Shown: positions 14,474 through 15,104 of the stretch, one piece after another
Layout of the letters: each line of letters starts with the position of its first letter
How positions within the stretch are numbered: the stretch's first letter is position 1
From: Clostridiales bacterium
GTDB lineage: Bacteria; Bacillota; Clostridia; TANB77; CAG-508
NCBI GenBank assembly: GCA_004554705.1
Contig: SFKS01000022.1
Span: 1-15,104 of the forward strand
Length of the DNA: 15,104 nt
Direction of reading: 5' to 3'
Program-made: the position numbers and the translations under genes
The notes under the pieces: generated by a model
Told to the model about the DNA's origin: nothing
The model's database searches: none
Seen by the model: the letters and a program-made list of their open reading frames with translations, nothing else

Positions 14474-15104
14474 TTATAGTATTAGTAATAATTCTCCTAT
14501 TTGTGCTTGTAATTTCGCTATTTCTTCTTCATTTTCAATTCCTATGTTTTTTGCAAATCTTATAAAATTCTCTCCCTGTAATCCCGTTTTTTTAACAGAA
14601 TCTGCCAATATTATCCTTTGTTTTAGTGCACTTCCCCTTAAATTTCGTAATTGTCGACTAGTTTGTATTTTACTCATCTTCTTTGCATTGTCTATTCCTG
14701 CCTTTTTTAATTCTACATATCTCTCTGCTGATATATTTTGTTGTAAAGATTTTCTTATTTCTGTTGCGTCTGTTATTGCTTCATTTAAGAATTGTTGTGT
14801 AGCTTCCTTTATTTCAGTTTTATCTCCATTAAATAGTCTTAATATTGTAGAGTCTTGTTCTATCTGCTTATATTCACTGCTTTTGAAAAATTGTTTATCA
14901 AATTGTTTATTGTTATAGTTTTCTTCCCCAACAACTACTTTTTCAATTTTTTCTATAGTACCTCTTGCTTTTGCAATTGTGCTACCTGTAAAATTTTTTC
15001 CTGCCGCATATCCTACTCCTGCTGTTACTCCAATGTCTGTTAATGCTTTTCCTGGGTCTTCTAATATGTCTCCTGTTGCAACTTTAGTGGCAAGAGCTAT
15101 AGTT
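14474..15104 (-). CDS. C-terminal part of a large protein, possibly VirB6-like (5' end beyond the window)
   Basis: The open frame runs from the right edge to TAA at 14474 and shows the last 209 residues. An ATG at 14677 is internal: the same frame stays open upstream with no ribosome binding site at that ATG. The visible start is a glycine/alanine-rich, mildly hydrophobic stretch (TDIGVTAGVGYAAG), followed by a soluble, helical, Lys/Glu/Gln-rich tail (for example QQFLNEAITDATEIRKSLQQ and KMSKIQTSRQLRNLRG). No enzyme motif is present. A membrane protein with a long polar C-terminal tail directly before a hydrolase and a TcpC-like gene fits the VirB6-like Orf15/TcpH slot. That is inference from position; the membrane part is outside the window. 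Confidence 0.65.
   Translation of the reverse strand, partial: TIALATKVATGDILEDPGKALTDIGVTAGVGYAAGKNFTGSTIAKARGTIEKIEKVVVGEENYNNKQFDKQFFKSSEYKQIEQDSTILRLFNGDKTEIKEATQQFLNEAITDATEIRKSLQQNISAERYVELKKAGIDNAKKMSKIQTSRQLRNLRGSALKQRIILADSVKKTGLQGENFIRFAKNIGIENEEEIAKLQAQIGELLLIL

Noticed and set aside
1..15104. tRNA, rRNA, CRISPR arrays, riboswitches, insertion sequences or attachment sites
   Set aside because: I saw no cloverleaf or rRNA-like stretch, no regularly spaced repeats, no transposase or integrase frame, and no intergenic space large or structured enough for a riboswitch. This was by eye only.

Overview
The window is AT-rich DNA with strong GGAGG-type ribosome binding sites, several TTG/GTG starts and consensus sigma-A promoters. 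It carries a SpoIIID-type sporulation regulator, a DUF1836 protein and an LCP cell-wall protein. Together these point to an endospore-forming, low-GC Firmicute (Clostridia-like, probably gut-associated). The species cannot be named. All genes but one lie on the minus strand.

Left region (1-4500, read right to left): a cell-surface glycan operon. A perfect consensus promoter (TTGACA-17-TATAAT, 4468-4496) leads into an LCP glycopolymer ligase. Next comes an EpsC/PglF-type UDP-sugar 4,6-dehydratase, then an EpsN/PglE-type sugar aminotransferase, then a nucleotidyltransferase-fold gene cut by the window edge. Dehydratase plus aminotransferase is the first half of the UDP-bacillosamine-type pathway. 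The dehydratase frame is broken at about 2235-2275: roughly 12 conserved residues are missing and the frame shifts between the NAD-binding and catalytic parts.

Middle region (4500-10340): a DUF1836 regulator-like gene and an acyl-CoA synthetase gene diverge from back-to-back promoters whose -35 boxes are 8 bp apart. The synthetase (the only plus-strand gene) ends in a 28-bp palindrome that it shares with the convergent spoIIID. Then come an endonuclease III gene, a Na+/Ca2+ exchanger gene broken by a 1-nt frameshift, a secreted SH3-CAP protein with a strong terminator, and a 69-residue membrane protein with its own promoter and terminator.

Right region (10344-15104): a tight four-gene minus-strand operon entering from beyond the window. 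In transcription order it holds the C-terminal part of a large protein, a membrane-anchored NlpC/P60-like hydrolase, a membrane-anchored protein with three tandem repeats of about 140 residues (NTF2-like, VirB8/TcpC-type), and a 463-residue highly charged orphan. The first three match the order orf15-orf14-orf13 of Tn916-type conjugation modules. The best reading is the distal end of a divergent Gram-positive type IV secretion operon capped by an unrecognised accessory or substrate gene. No relaxase, integrase, VirB4/VirD4 or att site is visible, so mobility is unproven.
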